From Candidatus Calditenuis fumarioli (GTDB lineage: Archaea; Thermoproteota; Nitrososphaeria_A; Caldarchaeales; Calditenuaceae): 63,715 bases of DNA. Below the pieces are notes generated by a model, which did no database searches, had not been told where the DNA came from, and saw only the letters and a program-made list of their open reading frames with translations. The position numbers and the translations under genes were made by a program. Positions 57,869-63,715 of this stretch are shown piece after piece. The number at the start of each line of letters is the position of its first letter. Position 1 is the first letter of the stretch. The DNA lies in assembly GCA_030059665.1 (NCBI GenBank), contig JANVYR010000003.1, forward strand, positions 1 to 63,715. Direction: 5' to 3'.

Positions 57869-59112
57869 GCGAACCTCTCGGGCGAGAGGTCACGGAGGAC
57901 TTCTGGCTCCTTCCCCTCAATCATCTCGGCCACGATCTTGCCTGTGGCGGCGCTGAGGGTTGCACCGAGCCTGCAGTGCCCAGCGGCCACGTACAGGTTC
58001 TCCGTTCCCCTGATCTTGCCGACGACGGGGAGACCGTCGGGCGTGCAGGGCCTTGAGCCGACCCAGGTGATCCGGAAGCCGAGGCCCTTCAGGACCGGCA
58101 GAACGGGAAGTGCCCAGCGGCGCATCCTCTCGAACTTCGCGTTATCGGGCGGAGCCTCCGGGGAGGCCAGCTCGAAGTAGGAGGAGAGCCTGAACTCGCC
58201 GGCCCTCGTCTGGCCGACTATGACCCTCTGGTCCGCGCAGATGACCGGTCTTGCGAGCCTTCGCTCCGAGGGTTCGGTCACCGCCAGATATCCCCTGCCG
58301 GCCACCACCGGGACGTCAAGGCCCGCTGATCTCAGCACCTTTCTGGTCCAGGCGCCGGCGCAGACCAAGAGCACCTCTGGCCTCTCCCTTCCGTTACGGG
58401 TCAGCGCGTAGGCCCTCCCGTCCTCGATCCCCACCGAGTCGACGAAGCCCTCGATCACCTCCACGCCCCTTCTGCGAAGGGCATCCGCGAAGGAGTAGAC
58501 CGTCCGCTGGGGGTTGATCCACAGATCATCGGGGTAGTAGAGGCCGCCGACCACATGCTCCGAGAGGAGCGGTTCCATCTCCCTGCACTCATCGCCGTCA
58601 AGGACCCTCACCCTGTAACCGAGCTCCCGCGACTCCCGGGACCGGAACTCCGATTCGTGCTCGAAGTTCTCCCTCGATGCGAAGACCTCGATCGACCCGG
58701 ACTCGTTCAGCTCCGCATCTATTCCCTCCCTTCTGATCACATCGAGCCAGAGGCTCCTGCTCTCGAGGAGGAGGCGCTGGAGGACCCTCGCCTTGACAGC
58801 GATCCGACCGGATCTTACCTCCGAGACGTACCTCGTCAGCCACCCCTTGGGACCGATCTCCCTGAGCGCGAATGAGGGCCTGATCGAGACGTAGGAGTCC
58901 CGCCGGAGGGTTAGCCGGATCAGCTTGAGGAGCCCCATCACCTCAGGGACCGCCGTGATGGAGCCCTGGTGGATGATGCCCGCGTTGCCCCACGAGGCAG
59001 CCCTGCTCAGGTCGCCCGCGTACACCCTGACGCGGTAACCCAGCTCGTGCAGCCGATAGGCGGAGTGGAGGCCCACGAAGCCCCCGCCGACGATTAGGAC
59101 CTCCCCACCCAT
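57865..59112 (-). CDS. FAD-dependent DadA/DAO-type amine oxidoreductase
   Basis: A 415-residue flavoenzyme. The dinucleotide motif is VLIVGGGFVGLHSAYRLHEL, with the second FAD motif AASWGNAGIIHQGS. The later FAD-contact motif is GLPVVGKIRGTENLYVAAGH, then LGATLSAATGKIVAEMI. The scaffold matches D-amino-acid dehydrogenase (DadA), so oxidation of D-amino acids or proline-like amines is likely, with electrons to a membrane carrier. The frame extends upstream of the ATG at 59112, but conserved sequence begins here and TTAATACAC (minus, near 59138) is about 27 bp upstream. Confidence 0.88.
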   Translation of the reverse strand: MGGEVLIVGGGFVGLHSAYRLHELGYRVRVYAGDLSRAASWGNAGIIHQGSITAVPEVMGLLKLIRLTLRRDSYVSIRPSFALREIGPKGWLTRYVSEVRSGRIAVKARVLQRLLLESRSLWLDVIRREGIDAELNESGSIEVFASRENFEHESEFRSRESRELGYRVRVLDGDECREMEPLLSEHVVGGLYYPDDLWINPQRTVYSFADALRRRGVEVIEGFVDSVGIEDGRAYALTRNGRERPEVLLVCAGAWTRKVLRSAGLDVPVVAGRGYLAVTEPSERRLARPVICADQRVIVGQTRAGEFRLSSYFELASPEAPPDNAKFERMRRWALPVLPVLKGLGFRITWVGSRPCTPDGLPVVGKIRGTENLYVAAGHCRLGATLSAATGKIVAEMIEGKEPEVLRDLSPERFA

Positions 59113-59257
59113 CCAACGTTCTTTCCGCTGCAAGTGTATTAACTGTTTGCGGAGAGGTATCTGTGGTTCGCGGCGTGAAGCCCGGAGGAACGGCCATCTC
59201 GGCTGGGGGAAGGCCCTTCGGTCGGAAGGGGCTGGAACGCTCAGGGGACCCACGAAG

Positions 59258-59869
59258 ATGGCTTATTCTAATCGCTGGGTCGATGTACGACGGCTGAGGG
59301 GCTTGAGGAGGGGCCTGTTGATCGGGAGGTTCCAGCCTTTCCACATAGGTCACCTGAAGGCGATCGAGCAGGCGGCCACCGAGAACGACGAAGTTATCGT
59401 CGGCATCGGCAGCGCCCAGTACAGCTACACGCTAGACAACCCGTTCACCGCTGGAGAGCGGATAGAGATGATCAGGATAGGCCTCAGGAGCGCGGGGTTC
59501 GATCTGGGCAGGTTCGTTCCTGTGCCCATACCGGACGTGGGGGAGCACCACCTCTGGATGAGCAGGGTGAGGGCCACGGTCCCGAGGTTCGACGTCCTCT
59601 ACACCAACAACCCCTTCGTCAGGCTTCTGGCGGAGGCCGCGGGCGTCAAAGTCAGGGAGCCGGTGCTGGTGGAGAGGGAGCACCTCAACGGAACCGGGAT
59701 AAGGGCTCTGATGATCTCCGGAGGCGACTGGAGGAGGTACGTCCAGCCGGAGGTGGCCGCTTACCTCGACGAGATCAGGGCCGAGGAGAGGCTGAGGATC
59801 ATCGCGGCGCAGCTGCCCACGTCCGAGCGGCAGGTCAGGGGTGGTCAGGCGGTTGGTCAGGGTAGTTGA
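59258..59869 (+). CDS. nadM: Nicotinamide-nucleotide adenylyltransferase
   Basis: Makes NAD from NMN and ATP. Nucleotidyltransferase motifs are LLIGRFQPFHIGHLKAIEQA and GIGSAQYSYTLDNPFTAGER, with the late NGTGIRALM (ISSTxxR-like) motif. From the ATG at 59258 the product is 203 residues. The archaeal family usually starts just before GRFQP, so the TTG at 59303, which gives RRGLLIGRF, may be the true start; a TATA-like GGCTTATTCTA at 59259-59269 fits that better. The 3' end overlaps the next gene by 29 bases. Confidence 0.93.
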   Translation: MAYSNRWVDVRRLRGLRRGLLIGRFQPFHIGHLKAIEQAATENDEVIVGIGSAQYSYTLDNPFTAGERIEMIRIGLRSAGFDLGRFVPVPIPDVGEHHLWMSRVRATVPRFDVLYTNNPFVRLLAEAAGVKVREPVLVEREHLNGTGIRALMISGGDWRRYVQPEVAAYLDEIRAEERLRIIAAQLPTSERQVRGGQAVGQGS

Positions 59870-60272
59870 GGTGACGCTGGAGGGGCTGCAGGGCCTCGAG
59901 GCGGAGTTCGCCACGAGGCTGACCGAGCGGCTGGTGGACGTCGGCGGGATGGCGCTGCCGAAGAGCGGTTCCGTCGCGATAGACCTGAGCTGGACGTCCC
60001 GCGAGGTGAGCGCACAGGAGCTCCTCAGGCTCTTGCGGTCGGTGCTGGAGGAGCTTGGGATAGCCGAGGGCTGCGAGGTCGTTCTGGACGAGGATCGCCT
60101 CGTGGTCCGGGCGAAGGACAGGGATGCTGTGCTGGAAGGTCTCAGGAGATCTGGTGCCCTTCGCAGGCCGCAGGCGGGGAGCGAGTTGCACCAGTGCCCT
60201 CACTGCGGCTACGTGACGCCGTACGAGGAGCTGCTGAGGGAGCACCTCAAGATCCACTACATCGGCCTATGA
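59841..60272 (+). CDS. Conserved protein with C-terminal C2H2-like zinc finger
   Basis: A 143-residue protein. The N-terminal part has an alpha/beta pattern (RVVEVTLEGLQGLEAEFATR; GSVAIDLSWTSREVSAQELL). The C-terminus is a classic finger, CPHCGYVTPYEELLREHLKI-H (Cys-x2-Cys, then His). No function is known to me. The GTG start lies inside the nadM 3' end, so translation is coupled. It is convergent with the NAC gene, one base away. Confidence 0.75.
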   Translation: MVRRLVRVVEVTLEGLQGLEAEFATRLTERLVDVGGMALPKSGSVAIDLSWTSREVSAQELLRLLRSVLEELGIAEGCEVVLDEDRLVVRAKDRDAVLEGLRRSGALRRPQAGSELHQCPHCGYVTPYEELLREHLKIHYIGL

Positions 60273-60273
60273 G

Positions 60274-60666
60274 CTAACCCCGCTGGCCCCTGCTCCTGAG
60301 GGACAGTATCGCCTTCGCGAGGTCCCCTCCCGCCTCGATCAGGGCCCTCCTCGCCTCCTCCTCCGTGACGTTGGCCTGGGCCGCAACGAGGGCCACGTCC
60401 TCCTCGGAGACCTCAACCGCCTGTGCGGGTTCCTCCGGTTCCCTGGGGGCCTCCGCCTCGCCCACCAACTCCTCGCCGCCGACGATCTGGTACATCCTTC
60501 CCATGGGCCCCTCGACCTGCACCACCGTCGCACGCCTGAGCGTGATCCTCCGGTCGCCGAGCTCTATCGTCACCGTTGCCTCTCCGAGCTCGTTGACCTC
60601 GATCCCCGCGGAGCTCAGGAGCCTCTCCTGCATCCTCCTCAGCGCCCTCGGCGAGACCTTCCTCAA
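60274..60666 (-). CDS. nac: Nascent polypeptide-associated complex protein
   Basis: Homodimeric chaperone of 130 residues that binds nascent chains at the tunnel exit. The NAC domain has SSAGIEVNELGEATVTIELG and VQVEGPMGRMYQIVGGEE. An acidic Pro/Glu linker follows. The C-terminal UBA domain is EEDVALVAAQANVTEEEARR-ALI and GGDLAKAILSL. The expected N-terminus (KVSPRALRRMQE) starts from TTG at 60666; a TATA box (GTCTATATGCG, minus, near 60692) about 26 bp upstream fits. GGAGGG also precedes it. No ATG in this frame precedes the conserved sequence. Confidence 0.93.
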   Translation of the reverse strand: MRKVSPRALRRMQERLLSSAGIEVNELGEATVTIELGDRRITLRRATVVQVEGPMGRMYQIVGGEELVGEAEAPREPEEPAQAVEVSEEDVALVAAQANVTEEEARRALIEAGGDLAKAILSLRSRGQRG

Positions 60667-60754
60667 CGCCCATCCCTCCTGCCAGCGCGCATATAGACGC
60701 TCTTCCTGCACAATAACAATTTTTATAGTGAGGTGGGTGGTGCCGATTCGCGGG

Positions 60755-60964
60755 ATGTTCTCGGGCAGCAGGGACGAGCTGCTGAGGCCAGCGGTATCTC
60801 CGACGACGTTCCTGAAGTGCAACTCGTGCGGCACGGTTCACAGCAGGCCCTACCAGCAGGGCGATTACGTCTTCAAGGAGGTGGAGATGAAGTGCCCGAA
60901 GTGCGGCGGCGAGTCGATGACCATCGTGAGCATCCACGTTGAGGAGCAGAAGCAGCGCAGATGA
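60755..60964 (+). CDS. Small archaeal zinc-ribbon protein
   Basis: A 69-residue protein with a zinc ribbon: LKCNSCGTVHSRPYQQGDYVF, then VEMKCPKCGGESMTIVSIHV. Both knuckles are CxxC. It matches the general form of short TACK-archaeal ribbons of unknown role. The start could be the ATG at 60755 or the GTG at 60740. A TATA box (TTTTTATAG, 60718-60726) lies about 32 bp before the ATG. It is divergent from NAC and ends nine bases before the convergent map gene. Confidence 0.75.
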   Translation: MFSGSRDELLRPAVSPTTFLKCNSCGTVHSRPYQQGDYVFKEVEMKCPKCGGESMTIVSIHVEEQKQRR

Positions 60965-60973
60965 GGTACCCTT

Positions 60974-61879
60974 TCAGGTGAGGGTTTCGCAGCCGTCCTC
61001 CCAAACGACGACGGTGTGCTCCGCCTGCGCCACCGGCTCGCCCGATGCCTCCACCAGCACAGGGTATCCTTTCACGATGCCGCGCCGGTAAAGGACCGCG
61101 TGGATCTCCCGGTCGACGTCGGGGAACCACCTGAGGGCGTAAGGGAGTCCCCTGGTCGACTCCAGCAGCCTCCTCACGACCGCCTCGTGCTGCGGCCCGA
61201 GACGTCTGGACCTGACCAGCGAGTCCTCCGAGACGCGGAAGATCTCGACCCGGTCGATGTGCTTGACCTGCCCGGCACCCCTTCGGGTGGTGAGGAAGGG
61301 CTCGACCGCGTAGACCTTCCCTGCCTCGAGCCTCCCCTCACCCGCTGGGACGTTGGGGATGGAGAGGCCGGCGTGGAGGTTGTAACGCTCTATCTGATGC
61401 CCCGAGAGGTTGGCTATGGGCCGATAACCGTACGAGGTGACGGCCCTGCTGATGACCTCGCCGACGGCGCTGACCCTGACGCCTGCCCGGATCGCCCTCA
61501 AGGCCTCCTCAAGGGCCCTCTCCGCCGCGAGCACCATCGCCTCGTCCGCTCCGGGAAGGGCAACTGTCACAGCGGTGTCAGCCACGAGCCCGTCGATCTC
61601 CACCCCGAGGTCCACCTTGACCAGACTTCCCCTCCGGAGCGCGTAGTCCGAATCAGGGTAGGGCGTGGAGTGGGCGGCAACCGCGTCGACACCGACGTTG
61701 CACGGGAACGCCACACCTCCTCCGAGCTCCCTGATCCTCTCCTCGACCCACGTGGCGATCTCCAGCGCAGAGGCTCCCTCCCTGACCCTGTAAACGACCT
61801 CGGACCTGACCTTCCTGGCTATCTCGCCTGCGGCCCGAAAGGAGTCGTAAACGTCACCATCAATCAAAGAGCGGCTCAT
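60974..61879 (-). CDS. map: Methionine aminopeptidase, type II
   Basis: Removes the initiator Met. The product is 301 residues. Pita-bread fold metal ligands are the two Asp in VKVDLGVEIDGLVADTAVTV, the His in NLSGHQIERY, the Glu in AVEPFLTT and the Glu in QAEHTVVVW. A helical insert of about 60 residues (RRGAGQVKHIDRVEIFRVSE onward) marks type II, the archaeal/eukaryal form. The ATG at 61879 is chosen because conserved sequence starts there. It is the last gene of a DHS-L40e-map run. Confidence 0.95.
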   Translation of the reverse strand: MSRSLIDGDVYDSFRAAGEIARKVRSEVVYRVREGASALEIATWVEERIRELGGGVAFPCNVGVDAVAAHSTPYPDSDYALRRGSLVKVDLGVEIDGLVADTAVTVALPGADEAMVLAAERALEEALRAIRAGVRVSAVGEVISRAVTSYGYRPIANLSGHQIERYNLHAGLSIPNVPAGEGRLEAGKVYAVEPFLTTRRGAGQVKHIDRVEIFRVSEDSLVRSRRLGPQHEAVVRRLLESTRGLPYALRWFPDVDREIHAVLYRRGIVKGYPVLVEASGEPVAQAEHTVVVWEDGCETLT

Positions 61880-61910
61880 AACGGCTACCGTTCGGAGGCC
61901 CTGATCCCCG

Positions 61911-62075
61911 TCACTTCCTGGCCAGCTCCCGCTTCTTCCAGCGGAGGTTGTAGCTCCTGCACTTACGGCACTTCTCGGCCGTCGGGGGGTTCTTCGCACC
62001 GCACTTCCTGCAGATCTTGTAGTGTAGCCTCTTCATCTGGGCGAGCTGAATGAGGGAGGCGTCGAGCAGCGGCAT
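61911..62075 (-). CDS. rpl40e: Large ribosomal subunit protein eL40
   Basis: A 54-residue ribosomal protein read from the minus strand. The start is MPLLDASLIQLAQMKRLHYK and the zinc finger is ICRKCGAKNPPTAEKCRKC, followed by RSYNLRWKKRELARK. All four Cys of the finger are present. In eukaryotes this protein is made as a ubiquitin fusion; here it stands alone. It is 31 bases before map and 38 bases after the DHS gene, so they are probably co-transcribed. Confidence 0.95.
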   Translation of the reverse strand: MPLLDASLIQLAQMKRLHYKICRKCGAKNPPTAEKCRKCRSYNLRWKKRELARK

Positions 62076-62113
62076 GCGCTACACCCTCTGATCCAGCACC
62101 ACCGACCAGCTCA

Positions 62114-63148
62114 TCAACGTATCACTTCCTCGAAGACCCAGGAGAGGTCCGGGCCCTTCCTTCCCTCCCTGAACTTCTCGTGGAGGGCGTGGGTGAGCAG
62201 GGGGAGGGCGATGGTAGCGTCGCAGAAGCACTGGGCCTTCAGGCTCTCGCCCGACTCCTTGCCCCAGCTGACCGCCTCCTCCAGCGTCGCCCCCGACAAC
62301 CCTCCCCAGAAGGGGCTGTCCGTCGTCACCTGAGCCGCGAACCTGTGGGGCCTCGTCGTCAGCAGGTCGCCCGAGAGGAGGACGTCGACCGAGACCGCCG
62401 CGAGCTGGATGAAGTCCTTCGGTACGCCTCCACCGATGAAGACGGCAGCGCTGTCGGAGAACCTCGACTTTATCGTGACGATCTGCTCGAAGTCCTTGAA
62501 GTGGTCCACGATGAGCCTGAAGTCCTTCTTCCTGTGCCTGTTCAGCAGGTAAGCGACGCCGAAACCGCTGTCGACGAGCGCCGGCGAGAAGACCGGCACC
62601 CTCCTCCTGTACGCCGAGGTGAGGATGCCGTCGATCCCCCTATCGCTGAGGTGTCTTCCCAGCAGGAAGAGGAGCTCAGCGGAGGAGTAGGGACCAGATC
62701 CGTCGAGGCCCAGCATGAAGTCGGCCAGCAGCTGCTCCATGCGCAGGTAGTCGCTCTCCCTGACGAAGACGTCGTGGAACCTGTAAACCCTCATGGCCCT
62801 GAGCTCCGCGTCGTTCACGTACGGCGACCCCTTCCAGTACCTGAAGCCCATCGCCTCCACCAGGTCCTCGGTGATGTTCGCACCGGTCGAGACCAGAACG
62901 TCCACGAACCTCCGCTCTATGAGCCACTTCACCATCTTCCACTGGCCTGCGGTGCTCATCGATCCGGCGAGCCCGAGGAAGATCACGGTGTCCCTCGCCT
63001 TGATCGCCTCCTCCCAGACCCTGAGAACCTCTCCGAGCGACCTGGCCTGGTACGCCGTGTCCCTCATCGCCTCCACGAGCTCCGAGATGTGCCGGTCACC
63101 GACCTCGATGGCCCTCACAGGCTCCGAGAACGGATCCCTGACCAACAC
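62114..63148 (-). CDS. dys: Deoxyhypusine synthase
   Basis: NAD-dependent enzyme of 344 residues that transfers the aminobutyl group of spermidine to the eIF5A lysine. The Rossmann-like fold includes VIFLGLAGSMSTAGQ and VSTGANITEDLVEAMGF. The active-site lysine is in LEEAVSWGKESGESLKAQCF. The substrate eIF5A, with its PGKHG site, is at 31493-31891. Relatives include homospermidine synthases, but the presence of eIF5A favours DHS. It heads the DHS-L40e-map group and is divergent from the CDC48-like gene. Confidence 0.92.
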   Translation of the reverse strand: MLVRDPFSEPVRAIEVGDRHISELVEAMRDTAYQARSLGEVLRVWEEAIKARDTVIFLGLAGSMSTAGQWKMVKWLIERRFVDVLVSTGANITEDLVEAMGFRYWKGSPYVNDAELRAMRVYRFHDVFVRESDYLRMEQLLADFMLGLDGSGPYSSAELLFLLGRHLSDRGIDGILTSAYRRRVPVFSPALVDSGFGVAYLLNRHRKKDFRLIVDHFKDFEQIVTIKSRFSDSAAVFIGGGVPKDFIQLAAVSVDVLLSGDLLTTRPHRFAAQVTTDSPFWGGLSGATLEEAVSWGKESGESLKAQCFCDATIALPLLTHALHEKFREGRKGPDLSWVFEEVIR

Positions 63149-63331
63149 TCACCGCAATCGACGTTCGAGCTGTGGCTTTAATGATTTGCGTCAGGAGCGG
63201 TCTTCCACGACATGGGTCACCGCACCGACCGTGCTGCAGGAGCGTAGTTCAGTTTCAACGGTCATTCTAACCCCCTGCGAATCGAATGGACCGCGAAAAT
63301 TGATTAGTCTGGAGAAGGGTTGACGGTGCGG

Positions 63332-63715
63332 ATGGTGGAGGAGCAGCAGCCGGTCAAGGAGCTGAGGCTGAGGGTCGCGGAGGCGCGGCAGAGGGACGTC
63401 GGTTACGGGATCGCCAGGATAGACCGGGAGGTGGGGGCTTCCGCTGGTCTCGCGACAGGCGACATAATCGAGATCAAGGGCAGGAAGCTCGCGGCGGCCA
63501 CGCTCTGGCTCGGGTACCTCGAGGAGGAGAAGGACATCATCCGGATCGACGGCTACATCAGGAGCAACGCCGGTGTCTCGCTCAACGAGTACGTCATAGT
63601 CAGGAAGGCGAACGTGAAGGAGGCCCAGCTGGTAGTCCTGGCACCGGTGAACAACACGATCAAGCCCGACGAGAACTTCACGAAGCTCGTCAAGAGCCGG
63701 CTGATCGAGTACCCC
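63332..63715 (+). CDS. CDC48/VAT-type AAA ATPase, N-terminal domain (runs off the window)
   Basis: The 128 codons visible encode the N-domain of a CDC48/p97/VAT unfoldase. Double-psi barrel motifs are AEARQRDVGYGIARIDREVG and GDIIEIKGRKLAAATLW. IIRIDGYIRSNAGVSLNEYV and APVNNTIKPDENFTKLVKSR follow, which is the usual N-domain order. The AAA modules lie beyond 63715. The start could also be the GTG at 63326. GAAAATTGATTAG at 63295-63307 is the likely promoter, about 27-30 bp upstream. This is the ATPase partner of the archaeal proteasome. Confidence 0.9.
   Translation, partial: MVEEQQPVKELRLRVAEARQRDVGYGIARIDREVGASAGLATGDIIEIKGRKLAAATLWLGYLEEEKDIIRIDGYIRSNAGVSLNEYVIVRKANVKEAQLVVLAPVNNTIKPDENFTKLVKSRLIEYP

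Overview
The window is about 63.7 kb of high-GC (low 60s percent by eye), gene-dense archaeal chromosome. Reverse gyrase (9982-13566) marks a hyperthermophile. Crenactin (52611-53879), an inactivated-type PolB2, archaeal/eukaryal-type translation genes (eIF5A with deoxyhypusine synthase, L40e, type II methionine aminopeptidase, NAC) and a tRNA with two introns point to the TACK group: a thermoproteote or a korarchaeote/aigarchaeote-like lineage. I cannot place it more finely. Many genes have a TATA box 25-30 bp before the start codon and no leader, so leaderless mRNAs look common.

Layout. 1-59 is a poly-A run at a contig end. 60-9842: Hsp20, a beta-hydroxyacid dehydrogenase, SRP54, an aminotransferase, an MBL-fold hydrolase, GlmS, an HIT hydrolase, an MDR dehydrogenase and the proteasome alpha subunit. 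9982-17246: reverse gyrase, Pus10, a GTPBP1-like GTPase, a four-helix membrane protein and a MoaD-like protein. 17361-20222: L3-L4-L23-L2, the start of an S10-type cluster that stops after L2. 20245-24075: SAH hydrolase, a winged-helix protein with a palindrome on its own promoter, a Thr-rich surface protein and tRNA-Ser. 24062-31418 and 37281-38748: a split xanthine-dehydrogenase-type module with two catalytic subunits, an unusual M20 hydrolase, an amidase with a small AtzG-like partner, and separate FAD and 2x[2Fe-2S] subunits. 31493-37192: eIF5A, an orphan archaellin, two small zinc-finger membrane proteins, a sulfite-oxidase-fold protein, convergent L11 and L1, tRNA-Ala, HflX and MBF1. 38869-49327: tRNA-Gln with two introns, a K+-independent-type membrane pyrophosphatase, a surface sialidase-like/peptide transporter operon and the V-ATPase D subunit. 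49399-54555: PolB2 with a small partner, a zinc-ribbon protein, crenactin and a PaREP1-like gene pair. 54673-63715: DUF354, acylphosphatase, a RecJ-like DHH protein with Pcc1, a DadA-like oxidase, NadM, NAC, MetAP-L40e-DHS and the 5' end of a CDC48-type ATPase.

How the genes work together. Translation and protein-quality genes dominate (ribosomal proteins, SRP54, NAC, eIF5A/DHS, MetAP, HflX, GTPBP1, Pus10, Pcc1, proteasome, Hsp20, CDC48). The distinctive parts are the XDH-type catabolic module, the sialidase/transporter surface operon, and the PolB2 and crenactin region. I found no CRISPR array, insertion sequence or integrase. The most notable unannotated structure is a set of perfect palindromes on core promoters. 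Two of them share the form GTTCWA-N4-TWGAAC (5380-5395 and 31436-31451).
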